From JAISDD01 sp031553935 (GTDB taxonomy: Bacteria; Bacillota; Syntrophomonadia; Syntrophomonadales; Syntrophomonadaceae): a DNA stretch of 42,557 nt. The notes under the pieces are model-generated. The model searched no databases. It had not been told where the DNA came from and worked only from the letters and a program-made list of their open reading frames with translations. Location: the NCBI GenBank assembly GCA_031553935.1, contig JAVBKS010000027.1, positions 1-42,557 of the forward strand. Reading direction: 5' to 3'. Position numbers and translations under genes: made by a program. Of this stretch, positions 7,635 through 15,993 are shown piece by piece (position 1 is the stretch's first letter; every line of letters starts with the position of its first letter).

Positions 7635-8327
7635 GTGATCATTCAACAACCTCGAATACTTGTTCCGGTAGAAGACTTGCAGACAAGTGTGCTTAGAAGA
7701 TTGGAAAGATATACACGAGTTTGTTATAAATCTGAAGACCAGATGAAAAACGATGCCCCTAATGACAAGTTTCTGCAAGACAAAATTAGGAGTGGTCATG
7801 AGTCGATAATCGAGCATGAGAAGATAACAGTAATGTTTATCGTAGACCGGGGAATATCTCATGAGATAGTCCGCCATAGAATTGCAGCTTATTCACAGGA
7901 ATCAACCCGCTACTGTCGCTATGACCGTGATAAATTTGGCAATGAAATAAGCGTAATCGAGCCCTATTTCTTCTTAAATGATATCCAGGCATATGAGATG
8001 TGGTGCACTGCTTGTCAAGTAGCCGAAGATAAATACATGGAGATGCTGAAAGCGGGTAGATCGGCACAGGAAGCACGCTCGGTATTACCAAACTCTCTAA
8101 AAACAGAAATTGTTGTTACATATAATATGAGGGAGTGGAGGCACTTCTTCCGCTTACGTTGTGATATAGCTGCTCATCCCCAAATGAGGCAAGTGGCTAT
8201 ACCGCTGTTGCTTTGTTTTCAAGACAAATTGCCGCCATTATTTGCAGACATTGATTACGACAGAAATTTTGCGGCAGAACACTATGCTCAGATTGTTCTT
8301 ACCGATGGATTGTTTAATTACTTGTAA
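7635..8327 (+). CDS. thyX: FAD-dependent thymidylate synthase
   Basis: 230 aa. ThyX makes dTMP from dUMP with methylene-tetrahydrofolate, using FAD and NADPH. The ThyX motif is seen as RHRIAAYSQESTRY (RHR-x4-S-x2-S-x-RY). The C-terminal half ends in the REWRHFFRLRCDIAAHPQMR stretch typical of the dUMP site. The start is GTG at 7635 with CTGGAGG 9 nt upstream. It has its own promoter and is followed 11 bp later by rlmB, so the two form an operon. Confidence 0.95.
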   Translation: MIIQQPRILVPVEDLQTSVLRRLERYTRVCYKSEDQMKNDAPNDKFLQDKIRSGHESIIEHEKITVMFIVDRGISHEIVRHRIAAYSQESTRYCRYDRDKFGNEISVIEPYFFLNDIQAYEMWCTACQVAEDKYMEMLKAGRSAQEARSVLPNSLKTEIVVTYNMREWRHFFRLRCDIAAHPQMRQVAIPLLLCFQDKLPPLFADIDYDRNFAAEHYAQIVLTDGLFNYL

Positions 8328-8338
8328 AGGTGGACAAA

Positions 8339-9073
8339 GTGCAAGGAAAGATAGCCGGAATAAACAGTATAATGGAAGCTTTAAAGGGCAAGCGTCGTAT
8401 TTACCGGATATACATCCAGGAAGGATTGACGAATCGCCGTTTAAGTAGTTTAATCAAAGATGCCGAAAAAAGAGGAGTATTTATTCAGCATGTCCCGAAA
8501 ACCAAGCTTGATCAATTGTACAAAGAAAGCAACCATCAAGGAATAGTTGCTCAAGTTGATGCTTTCGAATATGCAGAAGTTGAAGATATACTGATTCTTG
8601 CAGCTGAAAGACAAGAAGCACCATTTATTCTAATCCTAGATGGAATCGAAGATCCGCAAAACCTGGGTTCAATTATCAGGACCGCAGAGTGTGCAGGTGT
8701 TCATGGAATAATAATACCAAGACATGGGTCAAGCCCGATTACTGAAACCGTAGCCAAAGTTTCGGTTGGAGCTATTGAACATATGCTTATTGCTCAGGAA
8801 ACTAATCTTACCCAAGTGATAAAACACTTGAAAACCCAAGGCTTATGGGTGATTGGCACAGATATGGCTAGTTCTAATAATTACTACAATGTTGATTGGC
8901 CTGAAGGAGTGGCCTTAGTAATTGGAAATGAAGGGCATGGCATAAGAAATTTAGTAAAGAAAAACTGCGATTTTTGCGTTAATATTCCCATGAAGGGAGA
9001 AATCTCTTCACTCAATGCTTCAGTAGTAGCTGGCATAATTTTATTTGAGATTCTTCGAAATAAAAAAATATAA
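8339..9073 (+). CDS. rlmB: 23S rRNA (guanosine-2'-O)-methyltransferase RlmB / SpoU family
   Basis: 244 aa from the GTG at 8339, chosen because AAGGTGG (8327-8333) lies 5 nt upstream; an in-frame GTG at 8330 would lie inside that RBS. The N-terminal substrate-binding domain starts GKIAGINSIMEAL. The SPOUT methyltransferase domain has motif 1 (DPQNLGSIIRTAE), motif 2 (VIGNEGHGI) and motif 3 (IPMKGEISSLNASVV), the last two forming the AdoMet-binding knot. RlmB modifies G2251 in the 23S rRNA P loop; related SpoU enzymes act elsewhere, so the exact target is inferred from length and context. Confidence 0.9.
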   Translation: MQGKIAGINSIMEALKGKRRIYRIYIQEGLTNRRLSSLIKDAEKRGVFIQHVPKTKLDQLYKESNHQGIVAQVDAFEYAEVEDILILAAERQEAPFILILDGIEDPQNLGSIIRTAECAGVHGIIIPRHGSSPITETVAKVSVGAIEHMLIAQETNLTQVIKHLKTQGLWVIGTDMASSNNYYNVDWPEGVALVIGNEGHGIRNLVKKNCDFCVNIPMKGEISSLNASVVAGIILFEILRNKKI

Positions 9074-9146
9074 TTATTTACAAAATTAACAATAATAGTA
9101 TATTATTTGTATTAGCAAATGATAAAAGACAGTGACCTATAGATTA

Positions 9147-9175
9147 TTGACTGAGGTTTTGGTTGTTGATATAAT
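9147..9175 (+). promoter_or_regulatory. SigmaA-type promoter of sigH
   Basis: TTGACT (9147-9152) and TATAAT (9170-9175), spacer 17 bp, lie 60 bp before the sigH start. Confidence 0.75.
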
Positions 9176-9234
9176 TACGTGAATGTTAACAACTTGTGTC
9201 AGGATTTAATAAAGAAACATGTGGAGGCGATTCA

Positions 9235-9885
9235 ATGCCGACTTCTCTTGCCGTAAAAAGAGATCAATTAGTGTTAGCGGAGATGACAGATGAAGATATA
9301 TTGGAGATGGCACAAGAGGGAAATCAAGAAGCAATAGAGTACCTTTTTGAAAAATACAAAAATTTTGTTCGCGCGAAAGCTAGATCGTACTTCCTAATCG
9401 GTGCAGATAAGGAAGACATTATTCAAGAAGGAATGATCGGGTTATTTAAAGCTATTCGTGATTATAAGTTAGACAAGCTGACATCATTTCGAGCTTTTGC
9501 AGAACTATGTATAACCAGACAAATTATTACAGCGATAAAAACCGCAACCCGGCAAAAACATATACCGCTTAATTCCTATATATCATTGAACAAACCGATC
9601 TATGATGAGGAATCTGACCGGACTTTGATAGACATTCTTTCAACGAGCAAGCTCACTAATCCAGAGGAGATCATTATAAGCAGAGAAGAGTTTGTCTTTA
9701 TTGAAAAGAAAATGGGTGAGATATTATCTTCATTAGAATGGAAAGTTTTAATGTCATATTTAGAAGGAAAATCATACCAGGAGATAGCAGTAGAACTTAA
9801 ACGCCACGTGAAATCAATCGACAATGCTTTACAAAGGGTAAAACGGAAATTAGAAAAGTATTTAGAAGACCGCGATGAGCTGTAA
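9235..9885 (+). CDS. sigH: RNA polymerase sporulation sigma factor SigH
   Basis: 216 aa, SigH length. The ATG at 9235 follows GGAGGCGATTCA; an in-frame start at 9196 has no RBS. Region 2 is clear (EYLFEKYKNFVRAKARSY, then DIIQEGMIGLFKAIRDY and FRAFAELCITRQI), and region 4 carries the helix-turn-helix YQEIAVELKRHVKSIDNALQ. SigH directs early stationary-phase and sporulation genes, which is the main hint that the host can form spores. It has its own promoter and a strong terminator, so it is monocistronic. The cysS-mrnC-thyX-rlmB-sigH order is common in Clostridia and Negativicutes. Confidence 0.94.
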   Translation: MPTSLAVKRDQLVLAEMTDEDILEMAQEGNQEAIEYLFEKYKNFVRAKARSYFLIGADKEDIIQEGMIGLFKAIRDYKLDKLTSFRAFAELCITRQIITAIKTATRQKHIPLNSYISLNKPIYDEESDRTLIDILSTSKLTNPEEIIISREEFVFIEKKMGEILSSLEWKVLMSYLEGKSYQEIAVELKRHVKSIDNALQRVKRKLEKYLEDRDEL

Positions 9886-9906
9886 ATAAAAATATCCTAG
9901 TAAGAT

Positions 9907-9941
9907 AAAGACTTCCTGTTTGATTTGGAAGTCTTTTTTTT
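9907..9941 (+). terminator. Terminator of sigH
   Basis: AAAGACTTCC (9907-9916) pairs with GGAAGTCTTT (9927-9936), followed by a run of Ts. The rest of the gene-free stretch up to 10342 holds the promoter/operator at 10119-10166 and no other feature that I can support. Confidence 0.85.
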
Positions 9942-10118
9942 ATGGTCTGCGTTCAGCAGGCCGATAACTCAGCGGCGCAAGGCCAATTATTTTGAAAATC
10001 AATGCCTAAAATTCTGCGCTCATGCCCAAGGAAATCACCATTCATTATGATCAAATAATTATTATCCATAATTGTAAGATTTTAAGCATAGGGAGAGAGA
10101 GCTATAAAGAAATAGCTA

Positions 10119-10166
10119 TTGTATTATGCAATACATGTGATATTATTATAACAATACATGTATGAG
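10119..10166 (+). promoter_or_regulatory. Candidate TetR-regulated promoter (site A)
   Basis: TTGTAT (10119-10124) and TATTAT (10141-10146) are spaced by 16 bp. ATACATGTG lies in the spacer (10131-10139), and a second ATACATGTA starts 23 bp later (10154-10162). The same arrangement, TTGTAT-16-TATCAT with ATACATGTG in the spacer, occurs at 12058 next to tetR. It would drive the HSD10-like gene through a ~190-nt leader. Confidence 0.55.
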
Positions 10167-10342
10167 TAACAGTCTTTGTACTTAAGAAATTGCAGAAACC
10201 AAAATGATAAAGTAAATATTGGTATTTCCTTCGAGTAATCTTGAGAGGTGGTGGTTTATACTTTTAAGATGTCGAAAAACTAGAATTAAACTGGTCCTGT
10301 AAGTAAGCATGCATAATTTGAACATTATAAGGAGGATTATAA

Positions 10343-11116
10343 ATGGATTTAAAGGATAGAGTCATAGTTGTTACCGGTGGAGCATCGGGATTAGGTCAGG
10401 CTACTGTCGAAAGATTCGTAAAGGGCGGAGCAAAAGCAGTAATAGTTGATCTAAATGAAGAAAGAGGAAAGAAATTAGAAGCCGAGATGGGCGGAAATGC
10501 GGCATTTTTCAAATGTGATGTCAGTGATGATGCTCAAGTTGAAGCTTGCATTGAATTTGCAATGAAAAAGTTTGGCAGAATTGATATCATGCACAACAAT
10601 GCCGCCATGGGTTTGGCTGCAAAGATTGCTGACTGCAAAAAGGGAAAAATGCATGATATGGAAGGCTTTATAAAGGTTCTCTATGTTAATACAGTTGCAG
10701 CATTTAATTTCAGCCGCAGAGCCGCAATTGAAATGTACAAGAACGAGCCCAACGCAGATGGCGAAAGAGGATTAATAGTAAATACAACTACGGTTGCATC
10801 ATTTGAAGGACAAATTGGTCAAGTCGCATACGCTGCCTCCAAGGGAGCGATCAATTCCATGACCATAGTTATGGCTAGAGATTTATCAGGTGATGGCATT
10901 AGATGTATGACCATAGCGCCTGGCATGTTTGATACCCCAGTATTAGGGCAATTAGACCCCAAAGTTAAAGAAGCACTTGGAAAAATGATTCCATTCCCTC
11001 CGAGATTAGGACATGCAGATGAGTTTGCAAGACTGGTCCAACAGATCGCAGAAAATCCTATGCTAAACGGCGAAGTAATTCGTTTAGACGGCGCCATCAG
11101 AATGCAACCCAGATAG
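10343..11116 (+). CDS. 3-hydroxyacyl-CoA dehydrogenase, SDR type (HSD17B10/HADH2-like)
   Basis: 257 aa. This SDR matches the family of type 2 3-hydroxyacyl-CoA dehydrogenase (HSD10), which oxidises 3-hydroxyacyl-CoA, including 2-methyl-3-hydroxybutyryl-CoA, with NAD. TGGASGLG (11-18) and D36 (IVDLN) form the NAD site; Y163 and K167 (YAASK) are catalytic. The usual catalytic Ser is a Thr (T150 in NTTTVASFEGQ). The C-terminus (FPPRLGHADEFARLVQ, then NGEVIRLDGAIRMQPR) is almost diagnostic of the HSD10 group. AAGGAGG precedes the ATG. It sits at the left end of the acyl-CoA cluster, convergent with tetR, and supplies the third step of beta-oxidation. Confidence 0.88.
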   Translation: MDLKDRVIVVTGGASGLGQATVERFVKGGAKAVIVDLNEERGKKLEAEMGGNAAFFKCDVSDDAQVEACIEFAMKKFGRIDIMHNNAAMGLAAKIADCKKGKMHDMEGFIKVLYVNTVAAFNFSRRAAIEMYKNEPNADGERGLIVNTTTVASFEGQIGQVAYAASKGAINSMTIVMARDLSGDGIRCMTIAPGMFDTPVLGQLDPKVKEALGKMIPFPPRLGHADEFARLVQQIAENPMLNGEVIRLDGAIRMQPR

Positions 11117-11192
11117 TTTTAGATTCCTTTTCCATCACCAGCGCCTGAAAATAAAGTGTCAAGCAGTTATATAGATAATCATAAATAACATT

Positions 11193-11229
11193 TGGGGCGT
11201 CCTCAGAACTAAACTTCTAAGCCGCCCCA
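11193..11229. terminator. Bidirectional terminator between HSD10-like gene and tetR
   Basis: TGGGGCG (11193-11199) pairs with CGCCCCA (11223-11229) across a 23-nt loop. A-rich and T-rich flanks lie on both sides, in the gap between two convergent genes. Confidence 0.55.
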
Positions 11230-11256
11230 TTTTGCAAAGTATTTATGATAAAATAA

Positions 11257-11955
11257 TTAGATTTCAGCCGCGTTTTCATTATCACGGATAATAGTTGGAT
11301 TAAGAGCAATATAGTATTTTTGCTCGAATTGTTTTTTATCCATTTGCCTAAAAAATATTCGCGCTTTCTCAATATACTCCTCGGTCTCAGGTAATTCCAA
11401 AATCCCGAATGTATGCCCAAGAACTACAAAAATATTATGATAGTTAAGCGGTAAGTCGGAGTGGTATGAGTCACTCAATAGTGCATGAAAAGTATGCATG
11501 GCAGCAATACTGAAATTCCTGATATTTATATCACTAACGGGGAACTTCATTATTCTCATTACATTTTGCACACTCGTGCGAAAGACTCGGACTCTACTAG
11601 TCAGAGCAGGCATGATATCAGAAATTTCAGCCATTAATCGATAGCTGCTCTCATCTCTGCTAATAAGGTACACCACCAGCATATTTATAATAATGAGCTT
11701 GAAGAATGAATCGGAATCTTTAGGCCAGTTCACGCTTTTAGCGATAATATCACTAGCGGTTGAAAAAGTCTCATTTAATAGGTCGATAAGCAGGTACTCT
11801 TTTTTATTAAAATAAAACCTGATATTTCCATGTGGGATACCGCAGGCATCACCAAGTCCTCGGATCGTAGTCTTTTCGTATCCTTGCTCCATTAACATCT
11901 TGCGAAACTCTCGCAGAATCATTAAACGTGTATTAGTAGTCAAATCATCACTCAT
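11257..11955 (-). CDS. TetR/AcrR family transcriptional regulator
   Basis: 232 aa. The N-terminal ~60 residues are a TetR helix-turn-helix: RLMILREFRKMLMEQGYEKT, then IRGLGDACGIPHGNIRFYF as the HTH, then NKKEYLL. The C-terminal ligand-binding part is hydrophobic and unassigned. TetR proteins in fatty-acid degradation clusters (FadR of Bacillus, PsrA type) are released from DNA by acyl-CoA. Its place inside an acyl-CoA gene cluster suggests the same here. No good RBS is seen before the ATG (ATCAAGAATATG), so translation may be weak or the start uncertain. A copy of the ATACATGTG motif lies ~105 bp upstream, which fits autoregulation. Confidence 0.85.
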   Translation of the reverse strand: MSDDLTTNTRLMILREFRKMLMEQGYEKTTIRGLGDACGIPHGNIRFYFNKKEYLLIDLLNETFSTASDIIAKSVNWPKDSDSFFKLIIINMLVVYLISRDESSYRLMAEISDIMPALTSRVRVFRTSVQNVMRIMKFPVSDINIRNFSIAAMHTFHALLSDSYHSDLPLNYHNIFVVLGHTFGILELPETEEYIEKARIFFRQMDKKQFEQKYYIALNPTIIRDNENAAEI

Positions 11956-12057
11956 ATTCTTGATAGTATTTTAGAATTAGGCATCTAAACTCAATCATTA
12001 TAATATAGCCTGATGTGACATTCAACATGAAAATAATTCGAAATAGAAAAAATGCAC

Positions 12058-12099
12058 TTGTATTTACTCATACATGTGTTATCATATAAACATACATGC
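12058..12099 (+). promoter_or_regulatory. Candidate TetR-regulated promoter (site B)
   Basis: TTGTAT (12058-12063) and TATCAT (12080-12085) are spaced by 16 bp, with ATACATGTG in the spacer (12070-12078) and a second ATACATG 22 bp later (12092-12098). It sits between tetR and the enoyl-CoA hydratase gene. Read rightwards, it implies a leader of about 430 nt before echA. Confidence 0.55.
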
Positions 12100-12439
12100 T
12101 ACTTCAAACTTAACACACAGGATCAAAGCTAATTCATGGGCTTAATCATGATTATTACATGATGCAGCCAAAGAATTGGGATCATATCTATGAATAAATC
12201 TAACTGCAATGCCAGCGAGCGAAGACTTAGTAACTGATGCGAATAGTCATAGGCCGTAATCGACAAAAATCCAAAAACAATTTCAAGCGGTAACCAAAGC
12301 CTAATATCCCACAAGATGATTTAATGGGGATTTGGTTATGGGTTCGAAAACTAAAAACTAGTGAACAATAGCAGTGCTGCTGTTGTTGAAACGAGAATAA
12401 GCGAAAATGTTTTCGGACTAGCTTAGCGTATCTTGTGAA

Positions 12440-12473
12440 GATTATGATCAAAATCTGAATAGTGATCATAATC
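12440..12473. promoter_or_regulatory. Perfect 11-bp dyad in the echA leader
   Basis: GATTATGATCA (12440-12450) and TGATCATAATC (12463-12473) are exact inverted repeats around 12 nt, about 50 bp before the echA start. There is no T-run after it, so it is more likely an operator or an mRNA hairpin than a terminator. The rest of the 570-bp gap (11956-12525) holds site B and nothing else that I can support. Confidence 0.5.
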
Positions 12474-12525
12474 CAGCAACTCTTAAATTCGTTCTAAATC
12501 AATAAAAAAATAGGGAGGTATTATT

Positions 12526-13305
12526 ATGGAGTTTAAAACAATGTTGTATGAAAAGGAAGGTAATATCGGCATAATGACCTTGAACAGGCCTAAGGTTATG
12601 AATGCTTTGGACATCGATGTGCTAATAGATCTCACATCGATTCTAGATATTATCGAGGCTGATGATGAGGTGAAGGCTGTTATCCTAACCGGTAGTCCAA
12701 AAGTATTTGCTGCCGGTGGAGATATTGCTTATATGCTGACCGTAACAGCTACTGATGTCGAAAAATTTATAGCGAAAACCCACGCAATTTTCAATCGAAT
12801 TGAAAGCTTTTGTAAGCCAATTGTTGCTGCTATCGCCGGTTTAGCTTTTGGCGGCGGAGTTGAAATAGCACTGGCGTGTGACATCAGGATTGCTGCTGAA
12901 GGAAGTATGCTTGGCGTACCAGAGTCAAATCTAGGTTTGTTCCCAGCTGCCGGCGGAACCCAAAGACTATCAAAAATAGTTGGTTTAGGCTGGGCGAAAG
13001 ATATGGTATTAACCGGTGAGCCGATCACTGTTGATACTGCACATCGTATTGGATTAATCACCAGGGTTGTAAAACCTGAAAATTTAATGGCTGAAGCCAA
13101 AAAAGTCGCAACCCTACTAGCATCAAAAGCCCCAATTACTGCAAATATCACGAAACAATCACTCAATAACTCAATTCATGCAGACTTGGGTTCTGCGCTT
13201 TTGTTCGATCAGAAATGCTTTGCATATCTTTTCGCAACTGAAGATCACACCGAAGGCCTAAAAGCCTTTATTGAAAAACGCAAACCAGAATTCAAAGGTA
13301 AATAG
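12526..13305 (+). CDS. Enoyl-CoA hydratase/isomerase family protein
   Basis: 259 aa crotonase-fold protein that hydrates trans-2-enoyl-CoA. The oxyanion-hole region KVFAAGGDI and the IAGLAFGGGVEIALACD motif are present. Both catalytic glutamates of the hydratase family are kept: E113 (GGGVEIA) and E133 (GVPESNLG), 20 residues apart as in mammalian mitochondrial hydratase (E144/E164). PAAGGTQRL follows. The C-terminus ATEDHTEGLKAFIEKRKPEF is typical. TAGGGAGG precedes the ATG. The CoA-transferase follows 29 bp later, so they are co-transcribed. Gives step two of beta-oxidation. Confidence 0.93.
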   Translation: MEFKTMLYEKEGNIGIMTLNRPKVMNALDIDVLIDLTSILDIIEADDEVKAVILTGSPKVFAAGGDIAYMLTVTATDVEKFIAKTHAIFNRIESFCKPIVAAIAGLAFGGGVEIALACDIRIAAEGSMLGVPESNLGLFPAAGGTQRLSKIVGLGWAKDMVLTGEPITVDTAHRIGLITRVVKPENLMAEAKKVATLLASKAPITANITKQSLNNSIHADLGSALLFDQKCFAYLFATEDHTEGLKAFIEKRKPEFKGK

Positions 13306-13334
13306 TTTTTTAAAATTTTGGAGGAGGGATTAGT

Positions 13335-14693
13335 TTGGCAAACTGGAGAGATTATTATAATAGCAAATTGATGACTCATGAGGAAGCGGTTAGCAAAATT
13401 GAAGACAATTGGTTCATGTTTATGGAAGTTGGCGCCAAGACTAACAGTGAAAAAATGTATGAAGCCCTGATCAACCATCTGGTCAATAATACTAAGAACT
13501 TTTTGCTCGGTGAAAGTATTGCAATGAGGTATCATCAATTCTGGGACAAAGCTTTCAATGAACAGCAATTCGAAAAAGTTAAGCTTGCAACCGGTTTTGC
13601 AATGCCAGGTCCATCGCGCGCGCTCTGCGGAGCTGGTCTTAGAGATGTAATCGTGGCCCAAGCCTATGACTCTCACAAGTTTATGGCACCGATCTGCGAC
13701 GCTTATTCCTGTATGGTTACTCCTCCGAATAAAGATGGTTATGTTAATCTGTCCCTTTGCAACTTCGTTCACAAGGCTAGCATTCATGAAGGCAGAAAAG
13801 CAGGAAAACTAAAATATGTAATGGCTGAAGTCAATGATAAATTGCCCATAGTATTCGGTGATAACTGGATGCATGTAACCGAATTCGATGCCTTCGTTGA
13901 ATACTCCATAGATATACCTTATTACAAAACTGGCGATATTCAGCTATCAGACGAAGAAAAATCGATCGGTGACTATGTGGCTGGATATATTAAAGATAGA
14001 GATTGTATCCAAATTGGACTTGGACAAATCCCCGAAGCTGTTGCCAGGAACCTAGATAAGCGCCAAGGTTTAGGGCTTCATACTGAAGTTTTAGTTAATG
14101 GTCATCTAGACATGATTAACAAAGGCGTGGTTGATAATCTTCATAAAACTATTAACAAAGGGATTACGGTCGCAGCATTTGTTGTCGGCGACGAGAACCT
14201 ATATGAATTCTGCCGAGAGAATCCTGCTTTTAATATGATGCCGGGAGCATATGTTGCCGATCCGAGAGTGATTGCCCAGGTCGACAATATTAAGGCTATC
14301 AATAATATCCTCTTAATTGACCTATATGGTCAATCAACTTGTGAAACATTGGGACATCGCCAAATTTCGGGTCTAGGCGGACAGTTTAATTTCCAGCTAG
14401 GCGCTAAATGGTCAAACGGTGGAAGAGCATTTTCTTTACTGAATTCCACTAGAAACTTGCCGAGCGGAGAGAGAGTATCGGCAATTGTTTCGGAAATGCC
14501 GCCCGGAACCGTAATGGGAGTTATAAGGCATTATGCCGACCTGATTGTTACCGAATTTGGAGTCGCAGATCTCCGTCATGCATTAGCTAGAGGGCGTGCT
14601 GAAGCATTGATTGAAATAGCTCATCCTGATTTTAGAGGTGAGCTCAGAAAGGCTGCCTTCAGGAACCTGTGGCCGGCAGCATACCATCAATAA
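13335..14693 (+). CDS. Acetyl-CoA hydrolase/transferase family, 4-hydroxybutyrate/butyrate CoA-transferase type
   Basis: 452 aa family I CoA-transferase. These enzymes move CoA from acetyl-CoA or another acyl-CoA to a free carboxylate through a glutamyl-CoA thioester. The active-site Glu is E251 in GLHTEVLVNG; the CoA-binding loop GLGQIPEAV spans 228-236; the C-terminal VTEFGVADLRHALARGRAEAL helix region is typical. The start is TTG at 13335 with GGAGGAGGGA upstream. In this cluster it is the only evident way to activate the free acid, since no acyl-CoA ligase is present. The exact acid (butyrate, propionate, 4-hydroxybutyrate or a branched acid) is not readable. Confidence 0.88.
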   Translation: MANWRDYYNSKLMTHEEAVSKIEDNWFMFMEVGAKTNSEKMYEALINHLVNNTKNFLLGESIAMRYHQFWDKAFNEQQFEKVKLATGFAMPGPSRALCGAGLRDVIVAQAYDSHKFMAPICDAYSCMVTPPNKDGYVNLSLCNFVHKASIHEGRKAGKLKYVMAEVNDKLPIVFGDNWMHVTEFDAFVEYSIDIPYYKTGDIQLSDEEKSIGDYVAGYIKDRDCIQIGLGQIPEAVARNLDKRQGLGLHTEVLVNGHLDMINKGVVDNLHKTINKGITVAAFVVGDENLYEFCRENPAFNMMPGAYVADPRVIAQVDNIKAINNILLIDLYGQSTCETLGHRQISGLGGQFNFQLGAKWSNGGRAFSLLNSTRNLPSGERVSAIVSEMPPGTVMGVIRHYADLIVTEFGVADLRHALARGRAEALIEIAHPDFRGELRKAAFRNLWPAAYHQ

Positions 14694-14704
14694 AAAAAAC
14701 TCTT

Positions 14705-14745
14705 TATAATACATGTGTAAGCATTTACAATAAGCAATGTATTAA
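14705..14745 (+). promoter_or_regulatory. Weaker copy of the ATACATGTG motif (site C)
   Basis: AATACATGTGTAAGC (14709-14723) and GCAATGTAT (14734-14742) lie between the CoA-transferase and the first acyl-CoA dehydrogenase. The first half fits the cluster motif well; the second half is degenerate. Confidence 0.4.
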
Positions 14746-14779
14746 ATTTTAGCATTGCAAAGGGAGGGACGGGTCATAC

Positions 14780-15922
14780 ATGCGTAGTCTGTTGCCATTT
14801 ACCAGCGAACATGAGATGTTTCGCAGCGCTTATAGTAGTTTTATTGATAAAGAAATAATGCCATATTATTCGGACTGGGAGGAAGCAGGTCTTCCTCCGC
14901 GAGAACTATTTAAAAAAATGGGTGATAACGGTTATCTCTGTACTTGGGTAGATGAAAAATACGGTGGGGTTAATGCCGATTTCCTGTATGAGTATATTTT
15001 TAATTCAGAATTAATGCTTAAAGGTGGCAATAGCCTCACATTAAACCTGCACAGCGGAGTAGTTGTGCCCTATATTGATTCTTTCGCGAATGATGAGCAA
15101 AAGGATAGATGGATGCCTGGTTGCGTAAGTGGAGAAATAATAACTGCCATTGCCATGACTGAGCCGGGAGCAGGTTCTGATCTGGTTTCAATGAGGACCA
15201 AAGCAGTAAAAGATGGTAATCATTATATTATTAATGGTTCGAAAACATTTATCAGCAACGGCATTAATGCGGATATTGCTATTGTGGCTGCGAAGACGAA
15301 CCCCGAGGCAGGGCACAAAGGAGTGAGTCTTTTTGTGGTGGAAAAAGACACTCCAGGATTTTCTCGGGGTAATTTGATTCATAAAATCGGCTACCATGCC
15401 GGTGATACCTCGGAATTGTTCTTTGAGGATTGCCGAATTCCTGCAGAAAACCTCTTGGGTCAAGAGGGAGCCGGATTCGTTTATTTAATGAAAAAGCTTC
15501 AGCAAGAAAGGCTTCTTAGTGCAATATGTAATCTCTTTATGGCCAAACGATCATTAGCGCTTACCATGGAATATGTAGAGCAGAGACAACTATTCGGCAA
15601 GAAATTAAGCCAGTTCCAGAACACCCAATTCGTGTTAGCAGAAGTTGCTTCGGAAATCGAGGTTGGAGAGAGTTTTATCGAAAAACTGACCTTGGCTCAT
15701 ATGAGCAATGAAAATGTTGCGAAAGAAGTAAGTATGGCAAAACTCTGGATTAATGAAATGAATTTTAAGGTTGCGAGTCGCTGTCTGCAATTATTTGGAG
15801 GTTATGGCTACTGCACAGAATATGACATTTCTAAGCAATTCTGTGATTCAAGACTATTCAGCATTGTAGCCGGAACTTCTGAAGTAATGAAAGGAATCAT
15901 TGCCAAAGAAATCGGCCTATAA
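14780..15922 (+). CDS. Acyl-CoA dehydrogenase 1
   Basis: 380 aa flavoprotein that makes trans-2-enoyl-CoA and passes electrons to ETF. Signature AMTEPGAGSDL (125-135) and a C-terminal IVAGTSEVMKGIIAKE. The Glu used by short- and medium-chain enzymes (YEGT) is Ala here (A364). However, LQQERLLSA carries E243 at the position of the base in long-chain and isovaleryl-type enzymes. So activity is expected, with long or branched substrates more likely. GGGAGGGA lies 12 nt before the ATG. Followed 71 bp later by thiolase 1. Two paralogs in the window share this pattern. Confidence 0.93.
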   Translation: MRSLLPFTSEHEMFRSAYSSFIDKEIMPYYSDWEEAGLPPRELFKKMGDNGYLCTWVDEKYGGVNADFLYEYIFNSELMLKGGNSLTLNLHSGVVVPYIDSFANDEQKDRWMPGCVSGEIITAIAMTEPGAGSDLVSMRTKAVKDGNHYIINGSKTFISNGINADIAIVAAKTNPEAGHKGVSLFVVEKDTPGFSRGNLIHKIGYHAGDTSELFFEDCRIPAENLLGQEGAGFVYLMKKLQQERLLSAICNLFMAKRSLALTMEYVEQRQLFGKKLSQFQNTQFVLAEVASEIEVGESFIEKLTLAHMSNENVAKEVSMAKLWINEMNFKVASRCLQLFGGYGYCTEYDISKQFCDSRLFSIVAGTSEVMKGIIAKEIGL

Positions 15923-15993
15923 GAGACGCAATTCACAAAACAGAATGTATTGGCCACTACTTGAAAAATAAAACTTAAATTGGAGGAGATCTA

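Noticed and set aside
12526..13305. Apparent loss of the second catalytic Glu in the enoyl-CoA hydratase (Asp in WAKDMVLTG)
   Set aside because: Re-counting against the mammalian enzyme puts the catalytic pair in GGGVEIA and VPES, 20 apart. Both are Glu here, so the active site is intact.
13245..13787. Long open frame on the minus strand opposite the CoA-transferase
   Set aside because: It lies antisense to a well-supported gene, has no family features and no ribosome binding site.
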